A stretch of 33,775 nt of DNA. It comes from an uncultured Winogradskyella sp. GTDB taxonomy: Bacteria > Bacteroidota > Bacteroidia > Flavobacteriales > Flavobacteriaceae. Positions 22,988 through 32,040 of this stretch are shown here, piece by piece; the stretch's first letter is position 1, and the number at the start of each line of letters is the position of its first letter. The translations under genes were made by a program, and so were the position numbers. The stretch is from assembly GCF_937958655.1 (NCBI RefSeq), contig NZ_CALGNH010000035.1, positions 1-33,775 of the forward strand, given 5' to 3'. The notes beneath the pieces were generated by a model. The model was not told where the DNA came from. It was given only the letters and a program-made list of their open reading frames with translations, and searched no databases.

Positions 22988-25945
22988 ATGCGGTATTTGT
23001 CCCTTATTCTTTTCTGCTTTTGCATAAATTTAAGTTTTTCACAGGTTGTTGTAAAAAATCCTCTTACTGCTAAAGATGCTGTAAAGCAAGCGCAGTGGGT
23101 AGATAGTGTTTATACCTCACTGTCTACAGAAGAGCGCATAGGTCAGTTGTTTATGGTACAAGTAATGTCTAAAAACAACGACGCTCAGAATGCAAAAATT
23201 ATAAACCTTATAAAAAAGCAACATATTGGAGGTGTTATTTACTCAACAGGCGGACCGTATAGGCAAGCTAAATTAAATAACAAACTACAATCGGTTTCTA
23301 ACATTCCATTATTGGTAGGTATGGATGCAGAATGGGGCTTAAGTATGCGTTTAGATTCTACCTATGCTTTTCCTTGGAATATGACCCTTGGTGCTATTAA
23401 AGATAACAGTCTTGTTGAGCAGACTGGACGGCAAATTGGTGAACATTGCAAACGCTTAGGCGTTCATTTCAACTTTGCACCAGTTGTAGATATTAATACA
23501 AATCCAAAAAACCCAATCATTGGCAACCGATCTTTTGGAGAAGACAGAGATAATGTCACCGAAAAAGGATTAGCGTTTATGAAAGGAATGCAATCAGCAG
23601 GTGTGTTAGCCAATGCTAAGCATTTTCCAGGGCATGGAGATACAGAAGCCGATTCACACAAAACCTTACCTACAGTATCGTTTAGTGAATCGCGAATTGA
23701 TTCTGTAGAATTATACCCTTATCGCCAGCTCATTAAAGAAGGATTATCTAGTGTAATGGTAGCACATTTAAATGTACCGAGTTTAGAAACCAGAAAAGGC
23801 TTTCCGTCCTCATTATCTAAACACATTGTCACAGATATTTTAAAAGATTCTTTAGGGTTTAAAGGACTCATTTTTACAGATGCCTTAACCATGAAGGGTG
23901 CCGCCGACTATATAGCTAGAGGTGTAAATGGTAGTTCTTCCAAAACCAGTAATACAGGAGGGGAAATTGATCTCATGGCTTTTTTAGCAGGAAATGACGT
24001 CATGCTAATGTCTGAAAATACTGAAAAGGGAGTCGCTAAATTTAAAGAAGCCTACAACAATGGTGTTATAACAGAAGAGCGTTTAGCACATTCAGTAAAG
24101 AAGATTTTAAGTGCTAAATATAAGGTTGGTTTGCATCAGTATACTCCCGTTGAGCTCAGTAATTTAAAAAACGATCTTAATAGAATAAAAGACGACCTGC
24201 TCTATGAAACACTAATGGAACAGGCTATTACTGTGGTTAAAAATAAAAACAAATTACTACCATTACGAGATCTTGAAACAAAAACTATAGCGTATGTAGA
24301 TTTTGGTGATGCAGAAGGTTCACATTTTTATACGACACTAAAAAAATATACAAAAGTTCATCATATAAAGGCGGAAAATCTTAGTAATCTGCTCGGTAAA
24401 TTACAAAATTATAATACGGTAATCATTGGGTTTCATAAATCTAACGATAACCCTTGGAAAGGCTATAAATTCACTCAAAAGGAATTAGCGTGGCTTTACG
24501 AAATAAGCAGAACAAACACGGTTATTTTAGATGTTTTTGCCAGACCTTACGCCTTAAACGATTTAAGCTCAATAGAGAATATAGAAAGTATTGTAATGAG
24601 CTACCAAAATAGTAAAATCACTCAAGAAAAATCAGCACAATTAATTTTTGGAGCCATAGGAGCTAAAGGAAAATTACCAGTAAGTGCTGGGCCATACTTT
24701 CCATTAGGAACTGGCGAACGTTTTAATTCGTTAATGAATTTAGGCTATGGCCTCCCAGAAAGTGTTGGTATGGATTCTCACAAATTAACCAAGTTAGATT
24801 CTGTGGCAAATTATGCAGTCGGTAAGCGTATGACACCAGGTATTCAGTTATTGGTTGCAAGAAAGGGTAAGGTTATTTACAATAAAAACTTTGGCTATCA
24901 TACCTATGCTAAAAAGAATAAAGTAGATTATAACGATATTTATGATGTAGCTTCATTAACAAAGATTTTAGCAACCCTACCTGTGGTTATGGAGTTAGAG
25001 GAGCAAGGTTCAATATCATTAGATTCTAAAATCGGGAATTTACTACCGTATTTTAAAAATTCAAACAAAAAAAATATTACGTTAAAAAAAATGCTCTCAC
25101 ACTATGCACAGTTGAGACCATGGGTTCCGTTTTATTATAAGACATTAGACACAGTAACCAAAAAACCAGATCCTAAGTATTATAGAACAAGCCGTAATGG
25201 TAATTTTAATGTAGAAGTTACAAATAAATTGTTTCTACGCAGTGATTATAAAGATTCCATTCAAAAAATTATAAAAGAAACAGAATTACTATCGCGTTTA
25301 AGGTACCGTTATAGTGATTTGCCCTACTATTTGTTAAAAGAGTATTTAGAGGGGTTTTATGATAAATCTCTACACGAAATAACTCAAGATCGCTACTACC
25401 GGTCGTTGGGTGCTAATTATACCACTTACAATCCTAGGAAATCATTTAGTTTACAAAATATTGTGCCGACAGAGGTCGATAATTACTTTAGACATGCTAA
25501 AGTCCATGGTTATGTGCACGATATGGGTGCGGCAATGCAAGGAGGTATTGGTGGGCATGCAGGTATTTTTAGTAATGCTAATGATGTGGCTAAGATTATG
25601 CAAATGTATTTGCAAAAAGGGTTTTATGGCGGCAAGCGCTATTTTAAACCAGAAACTATTGACAAATTTAATACCTGCCACTATTGTAGTAATGATAATA
25701 GGAGAGGTGTAGGTTTTGATAAACCACAACTTGGCGAAGACGGTCCAACCTGTGGTTGCCTTTCTATGAATAGTTTTGGGCATTCTGGTTTTACAGGGAC
25801 GTATGCATGGGCAGATCCTGATGAAGAAATTATTTATATATTTTTAGCCAATAGAACGTATCCTGAAGCTGGTAAAAATTTACTCTTGCGAGAAAATATA
25901 AGAACAGAGATTCAGCGTTTCATTTATGAAGCGATAATCGATTAA
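22988..25945 (+). CDS. GH3 beta-N-acetylhexosaminidase-like protein fused to a serine beta-lactamase-type domain
   Basis: 985 residues with signal peptide (MRYLSLILFCFCINLSFS), so periplasmic. Residues about 45-385 form a NagZ-like GH3 domain: KHFPGHGDTEADSH (211-224), the motif that sets NagZ-type enzymes apart, with the His of its dyad, and the nucleophile Asp in GLIFTDALTMKGA. A middle region (about 400-590) is GH3 C-terminal-like. From about 600 a serine hydrolase of the beta-lactamase/transpeptidase class follows: SLTK at about 654-657, YSD near 775, and HSGFTGT near 930. Two peptidoglycan-directed activities on one chain suggest wall recycling or remodelling. It lies directly upstream of bshA. 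Confidence 0.92.
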   Translation: MRYLSLILFCFCINLSFSQVVVKNPLTAKDAVKQAQWVDSVYTSLSTEERIGQLFMVQVMSKNNDAQNAKIINLIKKQHIGGVIYSTGGPYRQAKLNNKLQSVSNIPLLVGMDAEWGLSMRLDSTYAFPWNMTLGAIKDNSLVEQTGRQIGEHCKRLGVHFNFAPVVDINTNPKNPIIGNRSFGEDRDNVTEKGLAFMKGMQSAGVLANAKHFPGHGDTEADSHKTLPTVSFSESRIDSVELYPYRQLIKEGLSSVMVAHLNVPSLETRKGFPSSLSKHIVTDILKDSLGFKGLIFTDALTMKGAADYIARGVNGSSSKTSNTGGEIDLMAFLAGNDVMLMSENTEKGVAKFKEAYNNGVITEERLAHSVKKILSAKYKVGLHQYTPVELSNLKNDLNRIKDDLLYETLMEQAITVVKNKNKLLPLRDLETKTIAYVDFGDAEGSHFYTTLKKYTKVHHIKAENLSNLLGKLQNYNTVIIGFHKSNDNPWKGYKFTQKELAWLYEISRTNTVILDVFARPYALNDLSSIENIESIVMSYQNSKITQEKSAQLIFGAIGAKGKLPVSAGPYFPLGTGERFNSLMNLGYGLPESVGMDSHKLTKLDSVANYAVGKRMTPGIQLLVARKGKVIYNKNFGYHTYAKKNKVDYNDIYDVASLTKILATLPVVMELEEQGSISLDSKIGNLLPYFKNSNKKNITLKKMLSHYAQLRPWVPFYYKTLDTVTKKPDPKYYRTSRNGNFNVEVTNKLFLRSDYKDSIQKIIKETELLSRLRYRYSDLPYYLLKEYLEGFYDKSLHEITQDRYYRSLGANYTTYNPRKSFSLQNIVPTEVDNYFRHAKVHGYVHDMGAAMQGGIGGHAGIFSNANDVAKIMQMYLQKGFYGGKRYFKPETIDKFNTCHYCSNDNRRGVGFDKPQLGEDGPTCGCLSMNSFGHSGFTGTYAWADPDEEIIYIFLANRTYPEAGKNLLLRENIRTEIQRFIYEAIID

Positions 25946-26037
25946 AGCGTTTTTATATAATTCGTTAAAAAATATTAAAATTTAAACCTAACCATTTAAA
26001 AAGTATAATTTTAACCGCACTAAATTATAACGTCTAA

Positions 26038-27177
26038 ATGAAAATAGGGATTGTATGTTATCCTACCTTTGGAGGCAGTGGAGTTGTAGCCACAGAATTA
26101 GGAATAGAGCTTTCTAAACGTGGTCATGAAATTCATTTTATAACCTACAGTCAGCCAGTTAGATTAGAATTACTAAGTAAGAATATACACTTCCACGAAG
26201 TGCATGTGCCAGAATATCCATTGTTTCTATATCAGCCCTACGAATTAGCTTTATCAAGTAAATTAGTAGACATGGTAAAACTGCATAATATTGAATTATT
26301 ACACGTACATTATGCCATACCACATGCATACGCAGCTTATATGGCACAGCAAATGTTACTAGACGAAAGCATAAAAGTACCTATAGTAACCACTTTACAC
26401 GGCACAGATATAACATTAGTTGGGAGTCACCCTTTTTATAAACCAGCAGTAACGTTTAGTATCAATAAATCGGATGCTGTAACTTCAGTTTCGGAAAGTT
26501 TAAAGCGAGACACAAAGCGACTTTTTAATATCGCAAAAGATATTTATGTTGTACCAAATTTTATTGATATAGAAAAGCATGTGCATGGTTTTACGGATTG
26601 TCAGCGAGAAATTATGGCAGACGACGATGAGCTTATTATAACACACATAAGTAATATGCGCGAGGTAAAACAAATACCAGATGTCATTAAAATTTTCTAT
26701 AATATTCAAAAATCATTACCTGCAAAACTTATGATGGTAGGCGAGGGACCAGAGAAAGAAGGTGCAGAACGCTTGGCCGAAGAGTTGGGTATAAAGCATA
26801 GAATAGTATTCTTTGGAAATAGTAATGAAATTGACAGAATATTATGTTTTAGTGATTTGTTTTTGTTGCCTTCTAAAACTGAAAGTTTTGGACTTGCGGC
26901 TTTAGAAGCTATGGCGAGTGGTGTACCTGTAATTTCTACAAATTCAGGAGGCTTGCCAGAGGTTAATGAAGATGGTTTTTCTGGGTATTTAAGTGATGTT
27001 AATGCTGTTGAGGATATGTCTAACAATGCCATTAAAATCTTATCGGATGTTGATACATTAAATAGGTTTAAAGCTAATGCTAAAGCACAATCCAAAAAAT
27101 TTAGCATTCATAATGTTGTGCCACAATACGAAAAAATTTACGAGGAAGCCCTGAGAAAGTTTTTAAGTACTAATTAA
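26038..27177 (+). CDS. bshA: N-acetyl-alpha-D-glucosaminyl L-malate synthase
   Basis: GT4 family glycosyltransferase that joins GlcNAc from UDP-GlcNAc to L-malate, the first step of bacillithiol synthesis, in the cytoplasm. 379 residues. The start MKIGIVCYPTFGGSGVVATE, HVHYAIPHAYAAYMAQQ, TTLHGTDITLVGSHP and the C-terminal donor-binding segment TESFGLAALEAMASGVPVIS are characteristic of BshA. Glu in ESFGLAALE corresponds to the UDP-sugar ribose ligand of GT4 enzymes. The stop overlaps the tail of the convergent GIY-YIG gene by 8 bases. bshB and bshC are not in the window. Confidence 0.95.
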   Translation: MKIGIVCYPTFGGSGVVATELGIELSKRGHEIHFITYSQPVRLELLSKNIHFHEVHVPEYPLFLYQPYELALSSKLVDMVKLHNIELLHVHYAIPHAYAAYMAQQMLLDESIKVPIVTTLHGTDITLVGSHPFYKPAVTFSINKSDAVTSVSESLKRDTKRLFNIAKDIYVVPNFIDIEKHVHGFTDCQREIMADDDELIITHISNMREVKQIPDVIKIFYNIQKSLPAKLMMVGEGPEKEGAERLAEELGIKHRIVFFGNSNEIDRILCFSDLFLLPSKTESFGLAALEAMASGVPVISTNSGGLPEVNEDGFSGYLSDVNAVEDMSNNAIKILSDVDTLNRFKANAKAQSKKFSIHNVVPQYEKIYEEALRKFLSTN

Positions 27178-27523
27178 ACCAAACTGCATAACCTTCGCGT
27201 CTTAACTCTAGGGCAATGCCTTTTTCTGCTTCAATAGCTTCTTTTCTGTTTAAAAATGGATCGATATGATTGTAAAGACTAGGTCTTAAGTAGAGTCCGT
27301 ACGTTTCTACAATATTAGAAGATAGTTTGTGTCCTTTAGAATTACGGTAACCTGTTTTATGTTGGTTAAATCGTTCTTTCGGACTTTTACTGGTCATGCC
27401 AACATAAAGACATTCTAAAACACCATTATATTGCGGATTCGCAAGCCTAAATTTTTTATTCTCAGTATAAATCCGTTTGGATAATTCTACAACATATATA
27501 CGGTAAAGTCTCTTAGGCATCAA
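27170..27523 (-). CDS. GIY-YIG family nuclease-like protein
   Basis: 117 residues, convergent with bshA and overlapping it by 8 bases. The GIY-YIG module is modified: YRIYVVELS holds the first strand and LECLYVGMTSKSPKERFNQH holds the YVG equivalent and the catalytic-type Arg. EAIEAEKGIALELRREGYAV has the Glu that binds metal in the family. Between them is a charged loop (RNSKGHKLSSNIVE). Stand-alone proteins of this type have no settled role. DNA repair or nuclease activity is the family-level guess. The leading MMP could start at either Met. Confidence 0.8.
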   Translation of the reverse strand: MMPKRLYRIYVVELSKRIYTENKKFRLANPQYNGVLECLYVGMTSKSPKERFNQHKTGYRNSKGHKLSSNIVETYGLYLRPSLYNHIDPFLNRKEAIEAEKGIALELRREGYAVWFN

Positions 27524-27647
27524 TAGTAATTTATGATTTAACTAATTTACTTTTTTATTGGAAACAATCATATTTTATGATGTCATTCATAAAATAATTC
27601 TCAACATTTTAGTTATAAGTTTAATGCGTTTAGTAAATTTATAGGCT

Positions 27648-29030
27648 ATGGACGCATTGGATCAATTGCTCAGTGATTTTTCATCATTAGCTTGGGGATT
27701 ACCCTTGTTAATTTTATTAATTGGTGGCGGGTTGTATCTGTTGATACGTTCAAGATTTCTCCCGTTTAGATATTTAGGGCATGCCATTTCTGTTTTAAGA
27801 GGTAAATATGATAACCCTAACGATTTAGGACAAATTTCACACTTTCAGGCCTTAACAACAGCGCTTTCGGCAACAGTTGGTATGGGCAATATAGCTGGTG
27901 TTGCAGTGGCCATTTCCATAGGTGGACCTGGTGCGGTTTTTTGGATGTGGATTAGTGCCGTAGTAGGAATGTCCACCAAGTTTTTTACCTCAACCTTGGC
28001 TATTCTTTACAGAGGCAAGGATAGTGCTGGCGAAATCCAAGGCGGACCTATGTATTTTATTGTTGAAGGTTTGGGTAAAAACTGGAAACCCTTAGCCATT
28101 TTTTTTAGTTGTTGTGGCTTAATTGGAGCATTACCAGTGTTTAATGTTAATCAACTCACCCAAGCATTAAATGATATTTTGTTACGTCCTAATGGAGTAG
28201 AGGTTAGTTTGTTTTCAAATTTAATTATAGGCTTCGTATTGGTAAGCATAACGGCTTTAGTAATCTTAGGAGGCATAAAGCGTATAGGAATTGTAGCCTC
28301 TAAACTCGTTCCTAGTATGGTGGTCTTATATTTTGTTTTTGTTCTTATAATTTTAATAGCACATCGAAATGATTTAGGGTATTACATAAAGCTCATCTTC
28401 ACAGATGCTTTTGCTGCTAATTATTATCCGAAAGACGACACTTTTATGGGAGGAGTTTTGGGTGCTTTGATTTTACATGGGATTAAACGTGGCGCATTTT
28501 CTAACGAGGCAGGTATTGGTACCGCACCTATGGCACATGGAGCAGCTAAAACTAATGCGCCTATTCGCGAGGGTTTGGTGGCTATGCTAGGTCCAGCAAT
28601 AGATACCTTAGTAGTCTGCACCTTAACAGCGCTAGCGATTTTGGTTACTGGAGTGTGGGAAACAACAGCTAACAATGGCGTTAGTCTTACAGCGTCTGCT
28701 TTTAGTGCCGTTATGCCTGGGTATGGTAAATACGGTTTGCTCATTTGTATAACGGTTTTTAGTATGAGCTCTTTGTTTTCGTATGCCTACTATGGCACAA
28801 AGTGCATGTCTTTTTTATTTGGTACTCATAAAAAACACTATTATAATTATCTTTACATTACAAGTATATTGCTTGGCGCAACAACGAGTTTAAGTATGAT
28901 GATTAATTTAATTGATGGTATATTTGCTTTAATGGCTATACCAACAATGATAGCCACCTTAATTTTAGCGCCCAAGGTTATTATAGAAGCAAAACAATAT
29001 TTTGCTAAATTGAAATCAAACAAATTTTAG
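27648..29030 (+). CDS. alanine/glycine:sodium symporter (AGCS family)
   Basis: 460 residues with about ten membrane helices. It has PGAVFWMWISAVVGMSTKF and GIKRGAFSNEAGIGTAPMAH, the two segments that define AGCS carriers, and GGPMYFIVEGLG between them. It should import alanine or glycine with Na+ across the inner membrane. The N-terminus is about 20 residues before the first helix, as in other members. The next gene, acs, begins one base after its stop, so the two are probably co-transcribed. A physiological link, such as co-induction on amino acid and acetate use, is inference. Confidence 0.92.
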   Translation: MDALDQLLSDFSSLAWGLPLLILLIGGGLYLLIRSRFLPFRYLGHAISVLRGKYDNPNDLGQISHFQALTTALSATVGMGNIAGVAVAISIGGPGAVFWMWISAVVGMSTKFFTSTLAILYRGKDSAGEIQGGPMYFIVEGLGKNWKPLAIFFSCCGLIGALPVFNVNQLTQALNDILLRPNGVEVSLFSNLIIGFVLVSITALVILGGIKRIGIVASKLVPSMVVLYFVFVLIILIAHRNDLGYYIKLIFTDAFAANYYPKDDTFMGGVLGALILHGIKRGAFSNEAGIGTAPMAHGAAKTNAPIREGLVAMLGPAIDTLVVCTLTALAILVTGVWETTANNGVSLTASAFSAVMPGYGKYGLLICITVFSMSSLFSYAYYGTKCMSFLFGTHKKHYYNYLYITSILLGATTSLSMMINLIDGIFALMAIPTMIATLILAPKVIIEAKQYFAKLKSNKF

Positions 29031-29031
29031 A

Positions 29032-30939
29032 ATGAGTAACTACCACATAAAACAATTTGAAGAGTACTTTCAGGTTTATAAAAAATCAGTAACACAACCC
29101 GAACAATTTTGGGAAGAAATAGCAGAAGAACATTTCTATTGGAGAAAAAAATGGAATAAAGTTTTAAGTTGGGATTTTGCAAAACCCGAAATTAAATGGT
29201 TTGAAGGAGCACAACTAAACATTACAGAAAACTGTTTAGACAGACATTTACACTCTAGAGCTCATAAAACAGCCATTTTATTTGAGCCTAACAATCCTAA
29301 CGAACCAGCAGAGCATATTACTTATAAACAGTTACACGAGCGTGTATGCAGGTTTGCTAATGTTTTAAAAGAACAAGGGATAAACAAAGGGGATCGTGTG
29401 TGTATTTATTTACCAATGATTCCAGAACTTGCCGTTTCAGTTTTGGCCTGTGCTAGGATTGGAGCCATTCATTCTGTGGTCTTTGCAGGCTTTTCGGCAA
29501 CGGCATTATCAACCCGTATTAACGACTGCGACGCCAAGATGGTGATTACCTCAGACGGTTCGTATCGTGGAGCTAAAACTATAGATTTAAAAGGTATTGT
29601 AGATGAAGCCTTAGAAGACTGTAATGGTGTAACATCCGTATTGGTTGCAAAACGAATCCATTCAGAAATTAACATGAAAGAAGGCCGTGACCATTGGTTG
29701 CAACCCCTTTTAGATGAAGCCTATAAAGATTATACGGCAGAGATTATGGATGCTGAAGATCCTTTGTTCATTCTATATACGTCTGGTTCTACCGGAAAAC
29801 CAAAAGGGATGATGCATACCTGCGGTGGTTATATGGTTTATACGGCATATACGTTTAAAAATGTCTTTCAATATCGCGAGGAGGATGTGTATTGGTGTAC
29901 AGCAGATATAGGCTGGATTACAGGTCACAGTTACATTGTTTACGGCCCATTAGCCAATGGAGCAACAACAGTAATGTTTGAAGGTGTACCGAGTTATCCC
30001 GATTATGGACGTTTTTGGGACATTGTAGAAAAGCATAAAGTGTCGCAATTTTACACCGCACCAACGGCTATAAGAGCGTTAGCTAAGCAAGGAAATGCCT
30101 TTGTAGAAAAACACGATTTATCCTCTCTTAAAGTGTTAGGTACAGTTGGAGAGCCCATAAATGAAGAAGCTTGGCACTGGTACAATGAAAATATAGGCAA
30201 GAAGAAAAGCCCAATAGCAGATACATGGTGGCAAACCGAAACTGGCGGTATTATGATTTCGCCAATTCCATTTTGTACACCAACAAAACCAACGTATGCG
30301 ACCTTACCATTTATAGGTGTTCAACCCACTTTAATGAACGAAAAAGGTGAAGAAATAAAAGGGAACCAAGTGGAAGGACGTTTATGTATTAAATACCCTT
30401 GGCCATCCATAGCACGCACTATTTGGGGCAATCACCAACGCTATAAAGACACCTATTTTTCTGCGTATGATAATATGTATTTTACAGGTGATGGCGCATT
30501 ACGAGATGAAGTCGGCTATTACAGAATTACAGGACGTGTAGATGATGTTATTATAGTCTCTGGGCATAACTTAGGCACCGCACCAATAGAGGATGCTATA
30601 AATGAACACCAAGCAGTAGCAGAGTCTGCCATAGTTGGTTTTCCGCACGATGTTAAGGGTAATGCCTTATACGGTTATGTTACACTTAAGGGCAGCAGCG
30701 AAGGTAGAAACCAAGATAATTTACGACAAGAAATCAATCAGCTGATTACCGATCGTATTGGGCCTATAGCAAAACTCAATAAAATTCAGTTTGTAGAAGG
30801 CTTACCAAAAACACGCTCAGGTAAAATTATGCGTCGTATTTTACGTAAAATCGCAGCCAGTGAGATGGATCAGTTGGGAGATACAAGTACCTTGTTGAAT
30901 CCTGAAGTGGTGCAGCGTATTATAGATGATAGATTGTAA
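29032..30939 (+). CDS. acs: acetyl-CoA synthetase (AMP-forming)
   Basis: Activates acetate with ATP and CoA to acetyl-CoA through acetyl-AMP, in the cytoplasm. 635 residues, close to the usual 650. The N-terminal domain opens EEYFQVYKKSVTQPEQFWEE. The AMP-binding P-loop is YTSGSTGKPKGMMH (about 249-262), followed by DIGWITGHSY and WWQTETGG. The hinge and C-terminal domain contain YFTGDGALRDEVGYYRITG and GRVDDVIIVSGHNLGTAPIE. K598 in TRSGKIMRRILRK is the catalytic lysine, which is acetylated for control in other species. Start ATG lies one base after the symporter stop. Confidence 0.96.
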   Translation: MSNYHIKQFEEYFQVYKKSVTQPEQFWEEIAEEHFYWRKKWNKVLSWDFAKPEIKWFEGAQLNITENCLDRHLHSRAHKTAILFEPNNPNEPAEHITYKQLHERVCRFANVLKEQGINKGDRVCIYLPMIPELAVSVLACARIGAIHSVVFAGFSATALSTRINDCDAKMVITSDGSYRGAKTIDLKGIVDEALEDCNGVTSVLVAKRIHSEINMKEGRDHWLQPLLDEAYKDYTAEIMDAEDPLFILYTSGSTGKPKGMMHTCGGYMVYTAYTFKNVFQYREEDVYWCTADIGWITGHSYIVYGPLANGATTVMFEGVPSYPDYGRFWDIVEKHKVSQFYTAPTAIRALAKQGNAFVEKHDLSSLKVLGTVGEPINEEAWHWYNENIGKKKSPIADTWWQTETGGIMISPIPFCTPTKPTYATLPFIGVQPTLMNEKGEEIKGNQVEGRLCIKYPWPSIARTIWGNHQRYKDTYFSAYDNMYFTGDGALRDEVGYYRITGRVDDVIIVSGHNLGTAPIEDAINEHQAVAESAIVGFPHDVKGNALYGYVTLKGSSEGRNQDNLRQEINQLITDRIGPIAKLNKIQFVEGLPKTRSGKIMRRILRKIAASEMDQLGDTSTLLNPEVVQRIIDDRL

Positions 30940-31025
30940 TTTTTTATATCTTTATATAGCATTATTGATTAACATCCTTAAAATCGTCTCAAGGTTACAA
31001 AGTTCAAAAGTCTATTTAGTGTATG

Positions 31026-31041
31026 GTCCTCTTGAGAGGAC
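31026..31041. repeat. short inverted repeat between acs and the HAD gene
   Basis: GTCCTC-TTGA-GAGGAC is a 6-bp perfect stem with a 4-base loop, 87 bases after acs stops. There is no T tract, so it is a weak terminator candidate at best. Nothing else stands out in the 192-base gap. Confidence 0.35.
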
Positions 31042-31131
31042 TTTAGAGGTGTAATTTTAAAAAGGATTACAGCATAATTCTAATCCATTCTAATCAATAC
31101 TTTTATATCTTCACCAAAACAAAAAATCCAA

Positions 31132-31788
31132 ATGCTCAAAGCCGTACTCTTCGACATGGACGGTGTCATCGTTGATACAGAACCACTACACCGCAAAGCC
31201 TATTTTAAAATGTTTAGCGATGTGCAAATTACGGTTGACGAAGCCTTGTACACTTCATTCACAGGGCAATCGACGATAAATATCTGCAAACGCTTGGTGA
31301 GCCATTTTGGTTTAAGCTACACACCAGAATATCTAGTAACATTAAAACGCCAACATTTTAAATATCTGTTTAAAAATGATACCGACTTAGCCTTGATAGA
31401 TGGTGTGCTGGATTTAATAAAAGACTACCATGCCAATGGGCTAAAGTTGGTGGTGGCATCCTCAGCTTCAATGCCTAATATTAATCGCATTTTTAAGCGT
31501 TTTGATTTAGACCAGTATTTCATAGGCAAGTTTAGTGGAGCGGATTTAAAGCAATCCAAGCCACACCCAGAAATTTTTACCAAAGCAGCAGCGCATACAG
31601 GTTTCTCAAAGGCAGATTGTATGGTTATTGAAGACTCTACCAATGGCATAAGAGCGGCACATGCTGCTGGCATCTTCTGTACTGCGTTTAAAAGTGTGCA
31701 TTCTACAGGGCAAGATTATAGTTTGGCCAATTTGGTGATTGCTGATTATAAAGCGATTAGCTACAGTAATCTTTTAAATCTTGTTTAA
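31132..31788 (+). CDS. HAD-IA hydrolase, beta-phosphoglucomutase-like
   Basis: 218 residues. The HAD motifs are complete: FDMDGVIVDTEPLHR (nucleophile D8, acid D10), VVASSASMPNINRIFKRFD (motif II Ser), KQSKPHPEIFTKAAAHTG (motif III Lys) and VIEDSTNGIRAAHAAG (motif IV). The helical cap between residues 15 and 85 is the IA type seen in beta-phosphoglucomutase and sugar-phosphate phosphatases. The substrate cannot be told from sequence. It has its own 192-base upstream region and is probably transcribed alone. Confidence 0.9.
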   Translation: MLKAVLFDMDGVIVDTEPLHRKAYFKMFSDVQITVDEALYTSFTGQSTINICKRLVSHFGLSYTPEYLVTLKRQHFKYLFKNDTDLALIDGVLDLIKDYHANGLKLVVASSASMPNINRIFKRFDLDQYFIGKFSGADLKQSKPHPEIFTKAAAHTGFSKADCMVIEDSTNGIRAAHAAGIFCTAFKSVHSTGQDYSLANLVIADYKAISYSNLLNLV

Positions 31789-32040
31789 TTCTAATTCTTC
31801 GAAGCACTTATTTTAACAGTTTACAGATTTTTTCAGGTTGTTTACCTAATTAATAACCAGTGTGTTATCAAGTTGTTTAATTTAAATTATAATTCCCGTC
31901 AAACCGTTCCTTTAAACGGATAAGAACTTACATAATTCGTTGTTGACTGCGCAATAGAGACAATATACCCATTATTGGGTATGATTTGCTATGTGGTGCA
32001 TTTATAATTTTGAGTATTAATCAATTAAATTATATGGATT
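31789..32040. other. intergenic region with two small inverted repeats
   Basis: This 252-base stretch has no coding frame. It contains a 5-bp stem CCGTT/AACGG (31904-31919) and a 7-bp perfect stem ATACCCA-TTAT-TGGGTAT (31965-31982). The second lies 58 bases before the start of the broken gene and could be an operator or leader hairpin of that gene. No T run is present to make either a terminator. I see no insertion-sequence end or tRNA. Confidence 0.4.

Noticed and set aside
26706-27107. Minus-strand frame of 133 codons inside bshA
   Set aside because: Antisense to highly conserved BshA donor-binding motifs; composition is that of a shadow frame.
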